Positions 1-10,800 of a stretch of 64,000 nt of DNA are shown piece by piece (position 1 is the first letter of the stretch; every line of letters begins with the position of its first letter). The translations under genes and the position numbers were made by a program. The DNA lies in the NCBI RefSeq assembly GCF_000687475.1, contig NC_057316.1, positions 5,270,001-5,334,000 of the forward strand. The letters are read 5' to 3'. The notes under the pieces are model-generated. The model was not told the DNA's origin and made no database searches. It saw only the letters and a program-made list of their open reading frames with translations. The stretch comes from Ustilaginoidea virens (lineage: Eukaryota; Ascomycota; Sordariomycetes; Hypocreales; Clavicipitaceae).

Positions 1-1
1 T

Positions 2-2360
2 GCTGCTGAAGTATGTGTACAGGACAGAGTGGTCAAGCAATCCTACGGTGATGAAAAACTTGCCTCTGTTCCAGGTATTCCGATCATGGATCGGACAGAC
101 GAAGAACCTCAACTTCATAAAAATGTTGCGTCCTTTGCTAAACCAGGTCTCATGACAGTGGCTGAAATCAGTGGCTTTGATACACAGCTTAGATCGCCCT
201 CTCGAAGTGTTCGAGAAAGCCCTCTAAGACAAGTAAAGAACAAGCTGTCGTCCATTTTGAAAAGCTCCAGAGGTCTGTTGGCTAGTAGCGCTGCCATAAG
301 TGCGGAGGGAAAATCTCTGATGTCACCATCATCAGCTCGCCTTGGCCTGCATTCCATCATGTCGTCAGAATCGATTGCTACTAAACAAGGACTGGGTCTT
401 CAAATCCCGCAAAACACAGCAGTGGAAGCTGAGTCCAGCCCTTCACGAACAACCCGCCGAACCCGGGCTTCAGCCGAAAGGGAGCGAGAGGAGAAGAAGC
501 GCGAAAAAGAAATCAAAAGACTCGAAGAGCAGAACGAAAAATTGGAAAAGATGCGGGAGAAAGAACGCGAAAAAGCCCGCGTTTTCAGTAAAGAACAGGA
601 GAAACTCGCTGCCATGGAGAAGCAGATTGCGTTTCAAAAGGATTACACACCATTGTCGGCTCAAGAGACCCTTACCTCGACTAAAGCCTTGGACGAAGAA
701 ACCGTGTCAATAGACAAGGACGTCGACATGGATGATGCATCTTCAGCGCCTGCGCCTTCGGCGTCACATTCCGGAGTTCGTACTCATGTTGTGCGTAGCA
801 AAGAGTTCAAGCGACCTGTAAAGCCAACCCGAGAAACACAAAACCGAACAAAGCAGGCGCCCACTGTCATCAGAGTCAATACGGGATCGCAGCACTCGCA
901 GTATAGATTGTCCACCGCGCAGCCCGATACGTCTTCCTCTTCGTCGTCTCAGTCATCCCATCAGGTCAGCAGCAAAGTCGGCAAGGCATCCTTACCACCT
1001 AAACCATCCACTCAAAGCTTGAGAAGTGCAGCAGCGACTAGCCGTGTGAAGGCGCAGGAATTGGCTGCGAAGAAGAAAGAGCAAGAAGAGCGCGAGGCTC
1101 AAAGGCGTCGGGACGCGAAAGCCGAAATAGAAAGGAAAAAGGCTGCGGCACAGGAGGAACAGCGTAAGCATGATCAGCTTAAGCGCCAAGAGGTCGAGCG
1201 GCAACGACAACAACAGCAAGAACAAGCAGCCTCACAGGCGCAAAACAAGTGCGGTGCTCAGAGAAAGGCTGCCATTGAAAAGGCAAAGCAAACTAGAGCA
1301 CCCCCTCCTGCTGTGCGCTCTCAACCCAATGGCCCACCCGACTTCTCAACGTTTGATGACCCTGCGCTCAGTCGACCTCCGTCTCGACCAACGTCCAATG
1401 CCCCATGGACTCAAGATGAACCCGGCCGTCCGGTGAATGCTGTGCTGTCTAACGCTGGTAAATCTGGCGCAAAGCGGCCATTGACCCAAGACAAGGGCGA
1501 TGAAACCCAATACAAACAGCCCCAAACACGAGGAGGTGCGGCATACCAATCAAACGACGCTAAACGACGCCGGACAAGTGAACCTGCGGACGAAGAAACT
1601 GATGGCTCGAGCCAAAGAAACATCAGAGGACCACCAGTCCGGCCGTCAGCCGCGTTCAAGAAGGTCAGTGATTAAATATATTTGATATTTGACCCCGTAA
1701 TCCTGTTACTGACGTGAATGGCAGGAACTGCCATCGAAATCGATCTTCCAAGCTGGATACACGAATGCGCCTCAGAGCAATGCGCCAAATCTCTTCAAGG
1801 GTCCAGTTCATGCATACAGCAGTGCTCAGATGAAGGGAGTGCATCCGCTGGACATGGCACAAATCTCGAAAGGTGCTATCCCCTTTGCACCGAACCCCAA
1901 TGCTGCTGGATTAGCACATAAAACGCCAGCTCGACCAGGTCCCGCCGCAAATGGCGGCAAGTCCGCCGCTAAATCTGTCCCTCGATCTTCCCCGAGGTTC
2001 CAAAATGGCGAAACCATAGAGCTTCCCGAAATTCAGACAGATGACGACAGCGAGGATGATGAATCGAATGGCGTGACTGTCGCACCTTGGGCGGACTCGC
2101 CAGATCTGAGAATGGCGCTGATGCGTCAGGAGACTATGGATCCCTCCCGGATTTTTGGACCCCCTGCACCATTGAACATGGAGGAAGTTTTCAACAAGAG
2201 CAAGGACAGGTTTCACAAGTTCCGCGCCAGAACCTCTAGTGCTAACTGGAGCGGAGCCGATCGATTGACAGAGGAGGAAGTCCGGAAAGATTTGATAGCT
2301 CGCGACAAACTTCGGCGCGACGGAGGGTGGTCTTACGAAATGAGTAGGGATATGCTGTAG
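2..2360 (+). CDS. sli15: Inner centromere protein (INCENP/Sli15), 3' part
   Basis: Scaffold subunit of the chromosomal passenger complex that binds and activates Aurora kinase at centromeres and spindle midzone. Exons <2-1663 and 1725-2360; intron 1664-1724 has donor GTCAGT and acceptor GGCAG, phase 0. The frame is already open at base 2, so the N-terminus lies outside the window; 765 residues are visible. The visible part has a Ser-rich basic region, two charged Glu/Lys/Arg helices (about 490-620 and 1030-1260, the second like the single alpha-helix of INCENP), a disordered stretch, and near the C-terminus the Aurora-binding IN-box: PWADSPDLRMALMRQ followed by DPSRIFGP (2089-2163). The IN-box order and spacing are family-typical; the assignment rests mainly on it. 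The gene precedes the helicase gene in the same orientation, about 800 bp away. Confidence 0.88.
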
Positions 2361-3155
2361 ATACTGAGTTTGATTCGCTTCACACTCTGATGACACCAGG
2401 TTTGAAAGAGGCAACGGGTATGGTTTGAAGAATTAAGACATGAAGGGCGTTTGGGCGGCAATCTTGTTTTCTGAACCTGCATAGCATTGACTTTCAACTG
2501 AGGCGGTGTGTTTTCATACATGCGAAACGGATTATCCAAGCAAAGGCGACTGAGTACCTCCTAAGTACCTCCTAGGTAGGTGCCTAAGATAAGCTACCTG
2601 TAGGTACCTAGGTGTATATATTTTTCAGACGAGGAGCCGAACTTGGAACTGCTTAAGCTGGACATTTATGTCAAGTCGGCTCAGTAGTCAACTACCTACC
2701 TAGGTACCTAAGGTAGGGAATGAGTTGGCGATTGGCGCTTTGAGCAAGAGACGCGAAGAAATACAAAAGATTTGGGTTGAGCAGTAGGGGGCAGGCACCT
2801 ACCTAGGTACCTTAGGTAAGGTTAGATACCTGTCTAGGAGGCGGGAGGTCATCTGTAGCTTGTCGCTTTAATCAGAAGGGGGCGGCGGGTCAGAATGAAG
2901 GGGTTGTATTGGATGAGGTTTGGTATCAACCCACCCTGCCAATGGCTGTCCCCGTTTTTCCTTTCCCTTTTTTTTTTTTTTCCTGAAGAGAGTTCCTGAA
3001 GGCCTCAACTCAAGCCCGTCTTCCTCAACCAAACACAAATCCATCCTGATAAACATCCCTTCCCCTTTGCTGCTCCGCGGCATTTCCTCAGGCGCAACAT
3101 TTATTTCTTTTATGCTCGCCAGCACCTTTACCCACAAGTTCAGTCTATTCGGAAT
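2361..3155. promoter_or_regulatory. Intergenic/promoter region with palindromic AGGTACCT-type repeats
   Basis: No gene seen in 795 bases. Three clusters of overlapping CCTAGG, AGGTACCT and CTAAGGTAGG motifs lie at about 2555-2615, 2690-2720 and 2797-2832. A pyrimidine-rich stretch with T14 (about 2968-2981) precedes the helicase start and probably holds its promoter and leader. Confidence 0.5.
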
Positions 3156-5154
3156 ATGCTAAGGCAAGGCTTTCGCCGCTGTGCCGGCTTGGCCGCCGTC
3201 GGCGCTCCATCTGTATTTGTCCGCGCTCAAGCTTCCCTGCCTGTTGCGCAGAGGACAATACTATCTCTTTCACGCAATGCCGCGGTTTTCCGAAGCCTGC
3301 CATGTGCACTCAGACTCTACAGCTCAGAAGGAGCAGCTGTCGAGTCTCCGACACCCGCAGAGACGGTAGCGGGTGAGATTTCTAATTTTGCCGACTTGTC
3401 CACGCTCGGTGTCCACCAAAACCTCCTGAAAGCCATAACCAAGGACCTAGGTTACGCCACGATGACCCCTGTCCAGGCAAAGACCATCACTCCCGCCCTC
3501 AAAGGCACGGATATGTGAGTTTAATGATTGTTTTCTCGTTTCTTCTCTCGGCTCAAATCGGAGACTAACCTGCCGCCATAGCGTGGCTCAAGCCAAGACT
3601 GGTACGGGGAAAACCATCGCCTTCCTGCTACCGCTGTTGCAGCGAATGATTGAAGAAGATCCCTCTCTTGCCTCCAAACAAGCTTCTCGACGTGCTCGGT
3701 CAGATGACATCCGCGGAATTGTTCTCTCTCCCACCCGTGAATTGGCTGAGCAGATTGCCGTCGAAGCTCAGCGCCTCGTTAAGCACACTGGCCTTGTTGT
3801 GCAGTCAGCCGTTGGGGGCACAAGCAAAAGTTCCATGCTTCGACAAACTCAGAGACAGGGATGCCATCTTTTAGTTGCCACCCCCGGGCGCTTGAATGAC
3901 CTCCTCCAAGACCCACAATCTGGTATAGAGGCACCAAATCTAGCAGCTTTGGTTCTGGACGAAGCGGATCGTATGCTAGATGTTGGCTTTGAAAAGGAAC
4001 TGAACGACATCGTCGGCTGCCTGCCAAGCCGAGACCAGAAAGTCCGACAGACTATGCTGGTTTCGGCCACTATACCCGACAATGTCATTCGTCTTGCTCG
4101 CAAAATGGTCCGATCCGACGATTTTGAATTCGTCCAGACCATTGGCGAAAATGAATCACTTACTCACGATCGAGTTCCTCAACATCTCGTTCGCCTGAAT
4201 TCATGGACCAACGCCTTTCCGGCCATATTTGAGCTCATTGACCGCGAATCGGCCAAGGCGGACGAAGACCGGGAAGCAGCACCGTTCAAGGCTATTGTAT
4301 ATCTCAACACTACGGCCATGGTGGAAATGGCCAGCGAGCTCGGTTTCCAGCGAAGGAAGCAGGGTCTCATGAAGCTTTCTACATTTTCCATCTCGTCCCA
4401 GCTCTCGCAGTATGCTCGGACGGCTTCGGCAGACAGGTTCCGCACCGTGCGAAAGGGAGTCTTGTTCTCCTCCGATGTCACAGCCCGTGGCATGGACTTC
4501 CCGGACGTTACCCACGTTATCCAGCTGGACTGCCCCCGAGACCGCGAATCCTATATCCATCGACTAGGCCGCACTGCTCGACAGAACAAGGGCGGCGAGG
4601 GATGGCTCTTCTTGCCACCAACTTCACTGTCCCCGGCGAGAAAGCTTCTTGAAGGGCTGCCTCTACAACCCAACGATACTCTTGAAAGTGCCAAGGTCAA
4701 CGCCGAGGCCGAAAACCTGCCAGAGTATCATGAGAAGATAAAACAGCTCACCCAGTCTCTACCTAGAAAGATGCTGGTGAATGCCTACACCTCCCTCTTC
4801 GGCGGCCAAATTCATCGAAGAGAGGAATTTGTCGAAGATGTGAACCAGTGGGCAACTGTGGGATGGGGCTGGAGCGAGCCGCCTGCCGTTTCGCACAGTT
4901 TTGCCCGCAATCAAGGCCTGCTTGACTCTGCCTTGAATATTCAGGAACGCAGTCATGCACGAGATGATGACTTTGACCATGACAAGCCTCGCCGCGGTGA
5001 TCGTTATGCAAATCGTTCCGGACACAGGTCAGAGAATTCACGATCGTCGGACCCATTCGTTGAAATGGGGCGTCAGGTCCGTCGAGATGGACCTCCGAAC
5101 AAGCGGCCTAGACGGTTCGACTCATCCAGAGGTTCCCGACGAAGCTCCTGGTGA
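3156..5154 (+). CDS. mss116: Mitochondrial DEAD-box RNA helicase, MSS116/CYT-19 type
   Basis: ATP-dependent RNA chaperone expected to help mitochondrial group I/II intron splicing and RNA folding. Exons 3156-3514 and 3582-5154; the 67-nt intron has donor GTGAGT, branch CTAAC and acceptor ATAG, joining GAT AT|C GTG to give 643 residues. The N-terminus is Arg-rich and lacks acidic residues for about 50 residues, like a mitochondrial presequence. The Q-motif region GYATMTPVQAKTI precedes motif I AQAKTGTGKT (122-131), PTREL, DEAD (246-249), SAT (281-283) and HRLGRTAR (446-453). The C-terminus is a basic Arg/Ser/Asp tail, as in Mss116 and CYT-19. The RRARSDDIR block before PTREL and VGGT/GCHLLVATPGRL favour MSS116 over MRH4, the main alternative. 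Convergent with pex7. Confidence 0.9.
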
Positions 5155-5741
5155 GAAGGCTCCGGCGTGATGCAATGGATCTAGATTTGGATTTTGCACG
5201 ATTTGAGATAACAAAAACAGGAAACTTGTTTGAACTTTCAAGGAATACCGGAACGGGAAATTGGTGGATCCCCATGTACATTAAATCAGTATAGGTGGTG
5301 TAAGAGTATGTGGGATACCGGCGAAAAGGCTGGAGGAAAGGGAGCCATTATCATCCACCATTCCCTTCCAAAGGAAAAGGGAGAAAAAAAAAAGTCGCTA
5401 TCACGGAAGGCAATCTCGCAAAAGACGTTATCAGAAAATCTCCTACCACCAAGGCTTTGCTACGAATGGTCCGCTTTACTGTTTTTTTAATGCAATTTTT
5501 TTCTTTTTCTTTGCCTTGGAAAACAAAAAAAAAACAGTCATAATGTTCACATGCTCCGTAGTATGTACAAAAAGGCCTTGAGAATCTGAATAGCGGTCTT
5601 TTTTTTTTTTTTTTTGTAGATACAATCATAAAACCCCAGTCATGTCGAATCGAGTGAAAGTGGCTGGCCGATATTCCCCAAGATGAGCAAATGAACCAAT
5701 CATTTTGCCTAGCACAAAGGCTGGATGCTCCTTGGTCAATG
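5155..5741. other. Convergent 3' intergenic region
   Basis: The 587 bases lie between the stop codons of the helicase and pex7. They contain A-rich and T-rich runs (for example 5385-5394 and T17 at 5600-5616) and no supported gene. Probably two 3' UTRs. Confidence 0.5.
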
Positions 5742-7064
5742 TCACCTCGGGCCCATCAACATGTTTGAATCCCAAAGAAGCACTCTTTCATCCCATCCGA
5801 CAGAGGCGACCCACCCTCCAACACCAAACAGACACCAATCAACGCCTGTGACGAACTCTGTGTGTCGGTTCATGACGCCCAGTTGGACTCCTGGCTTTGC
5901 GCCTGCCACGGGCCCTGACGGCTGGGCCGAGCCATCGTTCCACAACCGTACAGTCATGTCGTAGCTTCCGCTGAGGAGGACATCACTCGCGTGAGGACTC
6001 CAAGCCAAACGACGGATGGCATATTCGTGGCCATGCATTACCGAAAGCGGGCCTGTTGTCGGGTTGCGAATGTCAAATGTGCGGATGATGCGATCGACGC
6101 CTCCGGTGGCAACAATGGCATCGTTGTATTTGTTCCAGTCGTGGGTAAGGGCTTCGGCCGGTTGACTTGCGGCTGCGAGGCCAGGATTGACGCCTGGTCG
6201 TGCACCGGCGGCGTGTATCGGGATGGTCGATACGAGGTGATACTTGGCGGAGGAAGGAGTGCGGAGGTCGTAGATTCGGAGGTGGGAGTCGGAGGAGACG
6301 GCTGAGACCAAGGCTGGGTTCGATGGGCAGAACGAAGTGCTGTACGTACAGTTGCCGACAGGCAGCGTTTTTAGCGAGTGGGCACGGGTTGGCGACCACT
6401 GAGAACAAACGAGGTGGTTAGCTATAGTCTGAGATGGAGCACGAGGAGCTGAGCCGAGCCGAGCCGAGTCCGCGGGCTCGAGCGCAAAGGTGCCCGTCAC
6501 TGACAATTTTCACCGTTCCGTCCCACGAGCTGGAAATGAAGGTGTCCTTGGAGACGGGGTTCCAGCAGACTGAGAAGGTCTCTCTTTTGTGTTCGTGAAA
6601 GTTCATGACGGGAAAGTCATCGACGCCAAGGTCAAACAGCTTCAACGAGCCGTCGCCGCAAGCCACGATGAATTGATTGTCGTTAATCTCCGACCACGCC
6701 AAGTCGTACAGCGCATCGTTTGTATCGAAACTACCACATCCGACCGACGTCTTTGGGGTCAGCTTTGACGGATCCGCCTTACGCAAGTCTTGTTGTAACG
6801 TCCACGTCCACCCGCGCAGAAGCTTCCCTGCCCCGCGTTCGTCTTCCCAAGGAACGAGAACAAAGGAAGGGGAAGGCGGCGAGCAACATACGTCTTCTCG
6901 ACTCGGACTCCCTGCGCCGTGAGCCCTAGCGCAAACGCGCGGCCGTTGCCGACAATCCCAAAGTTTGCCGAGGTGGCGACGGCGATGCGCGAATCGTAGT
7001 ACGGGGAGTACTTGACTGCGTAGGGATTGTATCCTTGGGTGCGGAACTCGAGCATGGCAGCCAT
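5742..7064 (-). CDS. pex7: Peroxisomal targeting signal 2 receptor PEX7
   Basis: WD40 receptor that binds PTS2 cargo in the cytosol and carries it to the peroxisome. Three exons on the minus strand: 7064-6892, 6730-6505 and 6398-5742, joined with donors GTATGT and GTCAGT and acceptors GGTAG and CTCAG; 351 residues, normal for the family. It starts MAAMLEFRTQGYNPYAVKYS and reads through WD units such as DALYDLAWSE, RETFSVCWNP, SSWDGTVKIW, RRLAWSPHASDVL and VTGVDWCLFG, ending DERVLLWDSNMLMGPR. The joins restore VEKTFDTNDALYDL and GTVKIWSPTRAHS, which run smoothly through WD strands. The first ATG of two near the start was chosen. A 629-bp region separates it from the divergent dioxygenase gene. 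Confidence 0.95.
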
Positions 7065-7693
7065 TGTCGGATGGGGGATGGCGCCTGCTGTGCAGCACGG
7101 CACATTGGAGGTCCTTGGTCAGACGGGGGGGAGCTTTTTCGGAGGGCTACTCGATGCGTATCGACGGGCCATGGAAGGGAAGGGGGGAGGGTGGTGGTTT
7201 CCGGAGACTGGAAAAGGCTTGCGAATCCTACCGAATGGCGGTTTGTTGAGGAACATGTGCCTCGGTAATGTAATTGGTGCGGTGCGGTGCGTGCTTTGAC
7301 TTGACGGGTTGACTTGCGTTTGATGTGGGGGAGCGGCTGGCTGGCAGCTGGCTGGCAGCTGGCTGCCAACATGACCCACCGGCGTGTGTGTGTGTCTGTG
7401 TGTGTGTGTGTGTGTGGTTCGCAGCTGGGAACCAGCTATGTACTGTAGGTACAGTAGTTTAAAGTGGCTCGTCCCAGGTCAGGTGATGTCGCGTATGAGA
7501 GGCGGTGGACCTTGACACGTTCAGTTGTAAAGTTCCATGGAGTCTTGGGGGGTCCGTATCTACTGTAGCAGTCGAGGCTGTTGCAAGCTTGTTGAGTGAC
7601 GTGACGACTTTGCCGTCATGACGCTGAAGGAGGCAGTTTTGGCTGATTGAACGCAAGAATCCGTCTGCCAACAGCGGCCACAGTCTGGCCACG
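7065..7693. promoter_or_regulatory. Divergent promoter region between pex7 and the AlkB-type gene
   Basis: 629 bases shared by two divergent genes. A (GT)n-type microsatellite lies at about 7385-7418 and a GGCTGGCAGCT repeat at about 7335-7365. No other supported site. Confidence 0.5.
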
Positions 7694-9219
7694 ATGAAAT
7701 CGTTTCTCACCAAGCAGGCATGCGAGCCAAACCCGCAACCGAAACGGAAGCTCAGTCCGGATCTCGAGCTCGACCCGGACAGCAACGACGACTCGACCGA
7801 AGTCAAGCTCGCTCTCTTGTCGTCGGTCTATCCCGCCTTGGCGCCAGAGACCCTGTTGGACATCCTCCTCGCTCACGATGGATCGGTGAGTCAAGCCTCT
7901 GCGGCGCTCCGGGCTAACACGCAGCGGCAGCGGCAGCGAGATAGGAGGCCCGCCGCCATTGGCAGTCAGCCGTCGCTGAAGCAGTACGCCTCGCCCGGAG
8001 ACGCCGCGTCGCCATCCAACAAGAAGATGAAGGCGAGGAAGGGGAGCACGCTGCACTTGTACGACCCCGACGATGTGGCGGAGCACACGCCCTGCACGAT
8101 AATACACCACTTCCTGCCAGCCGAGGATGCTAAAGACTTGCTCAAGGAGCTCTTGGAGGAAGCCAGATCTTTTGAACAGATTACGTTTAAGCTGTTCGAC
8201 AATGTGGTGTCCAGCCCTCATACTTCAGCCTTCTTTGTGGACAGCAGCGAAGAATTGACGGCCCAGAAATCGGAATACTACTACAACGGGTCACAATTGA
8301 CGGTGGGTTCAAGTCTTGCTTCGTTGTGCTGCGTTTGGGCAAAGAAGAAAGAAGAGAAGAGAGACAAAGCGCGCCCAAAAAAAAAAAAAAAAAAGAAAAA
8401 AAGAAAAAAAAAAGAAAGAGAAAGAGAGAGAGAGAGAGACAGAGGCTAACTTGGGTGATGCTTTCTGGTTCGAATCTTGGGCAGGACGTTCGCCGCATCA
8501 CACCGCAGCTAGCAAAAGTGAAACCCCTCGTACGAGACGCTGTCAACGAACAGATCCAGCTCCGAATCAAGACGCGGTATCCCGGTGGCAAAAAGCTGAA
8601 GCATCAATCGTCGGATGCGTGGATGCCGAACTCGGCCTTTGTCAACTGCTACAGCGGCGCGCAGCAGGGCGTCGGGTGGCACAGCGACCAGCTCACGTAC
8701 CTGGGCCCCAGGGCCGTGATTGGATCCATCTCCCTGGGCGTGGCACGCGAGTTTCGCGTCCGAAGAGTCGTGGCCCGGGACGGCGGCGACACAAGCTCGG
8801 CGGCGGAGTCGGACGCCGAGGGCCAAATCTCCATACACCTGCCGCACAACTCGCTTCTCGTCATGCACGCCGAAATGCAGGAGGAGTGGAAGCACTGCGT
8901 CCCGCCGGCGCTGTCCATCGACCCGCACCCGGTGGCGGGAAACAGACGCATCAACATTACGTACCGGGACTACAGGCATCGGTTCCATCCCAGGCACACG
9001 CCGCGGTGCGGGTGCGACGTCCCCTGCGTTTTGAGGGTGGTGCAGAAGAAGAAGAAGAGTCTGGGAAGGTACTTTTGGATGTGCCACGCAGGAAACGTGC
9101 CCGGGAAGAAGGGCTGCTCGTTTTTCCAATGGGCCGACTTTGACGATGAGGGGAACCCGGTTCTCGACCCGGGAGGCGAGACGGGACGAGGCGGTCAGCA
9201 AGAGGCTTCGGTGGAATGA
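7694..9219 (+). CDS. AlkB-type 2-oxoglutarate/Fe(II) dioxygenase with CUE and GRF zinc-finger domains
   Basis: Expected to remove alkyl groups from DNA or RNA by oxidative demethylation. Exons 7694-8302 and 8485-9219; the 182-nt intron (donor GTGGGT, acceptor GGGCAG, phase 0) contains an A-rich tract and a (GA)n run. 447 residues. A CUE-like ubiquitin-binding segment sits near residues 36-77 (LLSSVYPALAPETLLDILLA). The dioxygenase core has SAFVNCYSGAQQGVGWHSDQ with the HxD iron motif, the distal His in EWKHCVPP, and RINITYRDYR as the 2-oxoglutarate-binding Arg motif. The C-terminus has a GRF-type finger (CGCDVPC...GRYFWMC...GCSFFQW), a nucleic-acid-binding module. It resembles the ALKBH2/3 branch more than the tRNA branch, but the substrate cannot be read from sequence. 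Confidence 0.88.
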
Positions 9220-9445
9220 GGCAGCTTTTGCAACTTTTGGAAGCTTTGGAGTCGCAAAGTGGGTGGGTCAGAGGCAGAGCTCCGAGCCGCACTGTGAGGC
9301 AGTGTGAGCCATGCAGAGCACCCAGGTCCGGTCCCTCCCAAGGCTGACTCTTGTTGAACCAAACAGGCCACCTTTGTTCATCGGTCGGGCAGAGCCGCCA
9401 ACCTTGCCCTGCTCTGCTCGCTAGCAAAACCAACGACGCATCGAC

Positions 9446-10372
9446 ATGGACAAGTCGGCAAAACCCGGGCCGGCAACAGCGCAGCCAAGCATGCCAGAGC
9501 AGCTCGAGTTCCCAGCTGCCGCGGCAGCGTCCCTGCAGCCTCACCTTCCGCCACCGCAACAGCAGCAGCAGCAGCAGCAGCACGACCAGCACGACCAGCG
9601 CGCCGCCGCCGCCGCCGCCGCCGCCGCCGGGCCAAGCCGCCCGTTCGTGACGCTCACGTTTGCAACCTCTCTCGACGCGTCCCTCTCCCTCGCCCCGGGC
9701 GTCCGGACGCGCCTGTCCGGCCCCGGCTCCAAGGCCATGACACACTACCTCCGGTCCCGACACGCCGCCATCCTCGTGGGCGTCTCGACCCTGCTGGCCG
9801 ACGACCCGGGCCTGAACTGCCGCGCCGCCGGCGCGACCTGCCAGCCGCGTCCGATCATCATCGACCCGCACCTGCGGTGGACGCCCCGGCCCTCCGACAA
9901 GGTCCTGCAGCTCTGCCGCTCCGGCGCCGGCCTGGCGCCGTTTGTGCTCACCGCCGCGGACGCGGGCGAGCCGCCCCGGCAGGGCGCCGAGGCGGTGCTG
10001 TCGCAGCACGGCGGAAAGTACATTCGCGTGCGGGCCGCGCGTCCCGCGCAAGGCTCCCGCGCGCGCTTCGACTGGACAGACGTGCTGGCAGCCCTGGCCG
10101 CGGAGGGCCTGGCGAGCGTCATGGTGGAGGGGGGCGCCCAGGTCATCAACGCGCTGCTGAGCCCGGCCTGCCACGACCTGGTTGACTCGGTCATCGTCAC
10201 CATTGCGCCCACGTGGCTGGGCCAGGGCGGCGTGGTCGTCTCTCCGGAGAGGGTGCACGATGACCGGGGAACGCCCCGACCTGCAGCGCGATTGTCCGGC
10301 GTGTCGTGGCATCCCTTTGGGGAGGACGTCGTGCTCTGCGGCAAACTAGGGCCTGCAACATTGTCCCCGTAG
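9446..10372 (+). CDS. rib7: 2,5-diamino-6-ribosylamino-4(3H)-pyrimidinone 5'-phosphate reductase (riboflavin pathway)
   Basis: NADPH-dependent reductase of the second step of fungal riboflavin synthesis. Single exon, 308 residues. The RibD_C-type domain starts near residue 64: RPFVTLTFATSLDASLSL, then GSKAMTHYLRSRHAAILVGV, TLLADDPGLNCR, PRPIIIDPHL and the nucleotide-binding VMVEGGAQVINALL. The N-terminal ~60 residues are low complexity with Gln8 and Ala9-10 runs, longer than in yeast Rib7 (about 244 residues); the start could lie further in, but this is the first ATG of the frame. It lies 226 bp after the dioxygenase gene and in the same orientation. Third codon positions are almost all G or C. 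Confidence 0.9.
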   Translation: MDKSAKPGPATAQPSMPEQLEFPAAAAASLQPHLPPPQQQQQQQQHDQHDQRAAAAAAAAAGPSRPFVTLTFATSLDASLSLAPGVRTRLSGPGSKAMTHYLRSRHAAILVGVSTLLADDPGLNCRAAGATCQPRPIIIDPHLRWTPRPSDKVLQLCRSGAGLAPFVLTAADAGEPPRQGAEAVLSQHGGKYIRVRAARPAQGSRARFDWTDVLAALAAEGLASVMVEGGAQVINALLSPACHDLVDSVIVTIAPTWLGQGGVVVSPERVHDDRGTPRPAARLSGVSWHPFGEDVVLCGKLGPATLSP

Positions 10373-10800
10373 CCCATCGCCGCGCATCTCAGCTGGCTAT
10401 CTGGGAGCGGGGACGCGCGGAGGAAGGGAAAGAAAGAAAAAAGAAAAAAAAAAAAAAACCCCATAACGCCTTGTGTGAAAAGGCAAAGCTTACCGCTCTA
10501 TGGAAAACGACATCACGCATCACGCATCCCGCCTTTCGCAAACGCTCTCGCTCTCGCTCGCTCGCCCGCTCGCCCAGCTCCACCTCTCCCCAAACGGCAT
10601 GACCGCAAAAGTCGCGGCCACCAAAAAACCAGACCACCTCTTTTCTCCCTCCTCCCTCCTCCATCCTCCTCCCCCTCTCCACGAAGCACACGAAGCACAC
10701 GAAGCACACAAAGCACACAACACACAACACACAAACCCAACAAAGTCAAATCATACCAAATCTCTACAAGAAAACAAGAACCGCCCCGCCCCGCCCCGCC
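10373..10800. promoter_or_regulatory. Intergenic region upstream of ribokinase
   Basis: The 428 bases hold an A15-18 tract (about 10441-10458), a CTCGCTCGCT repeat near 10548-10572, CACGAAGCA repeats at about 10680-10715 and CCCCGCCCCGCC just before the ribokinase ATG. No gene is supported. Confidence 0.45.

Noticed and set aside
8466..8479. GGTTCGAATCTTGG, resembling a tRNA B-box
   Set aside because: No acceptor, D or anticodon stems can be drawn around it; it lies in an intron of the dioxygenase gene.
8957..10312. 451-codon antisense frame across the dioxygenase end and rib7
   Set aside because: Same GC-bias artefact; it spans two real genes on the other strand.
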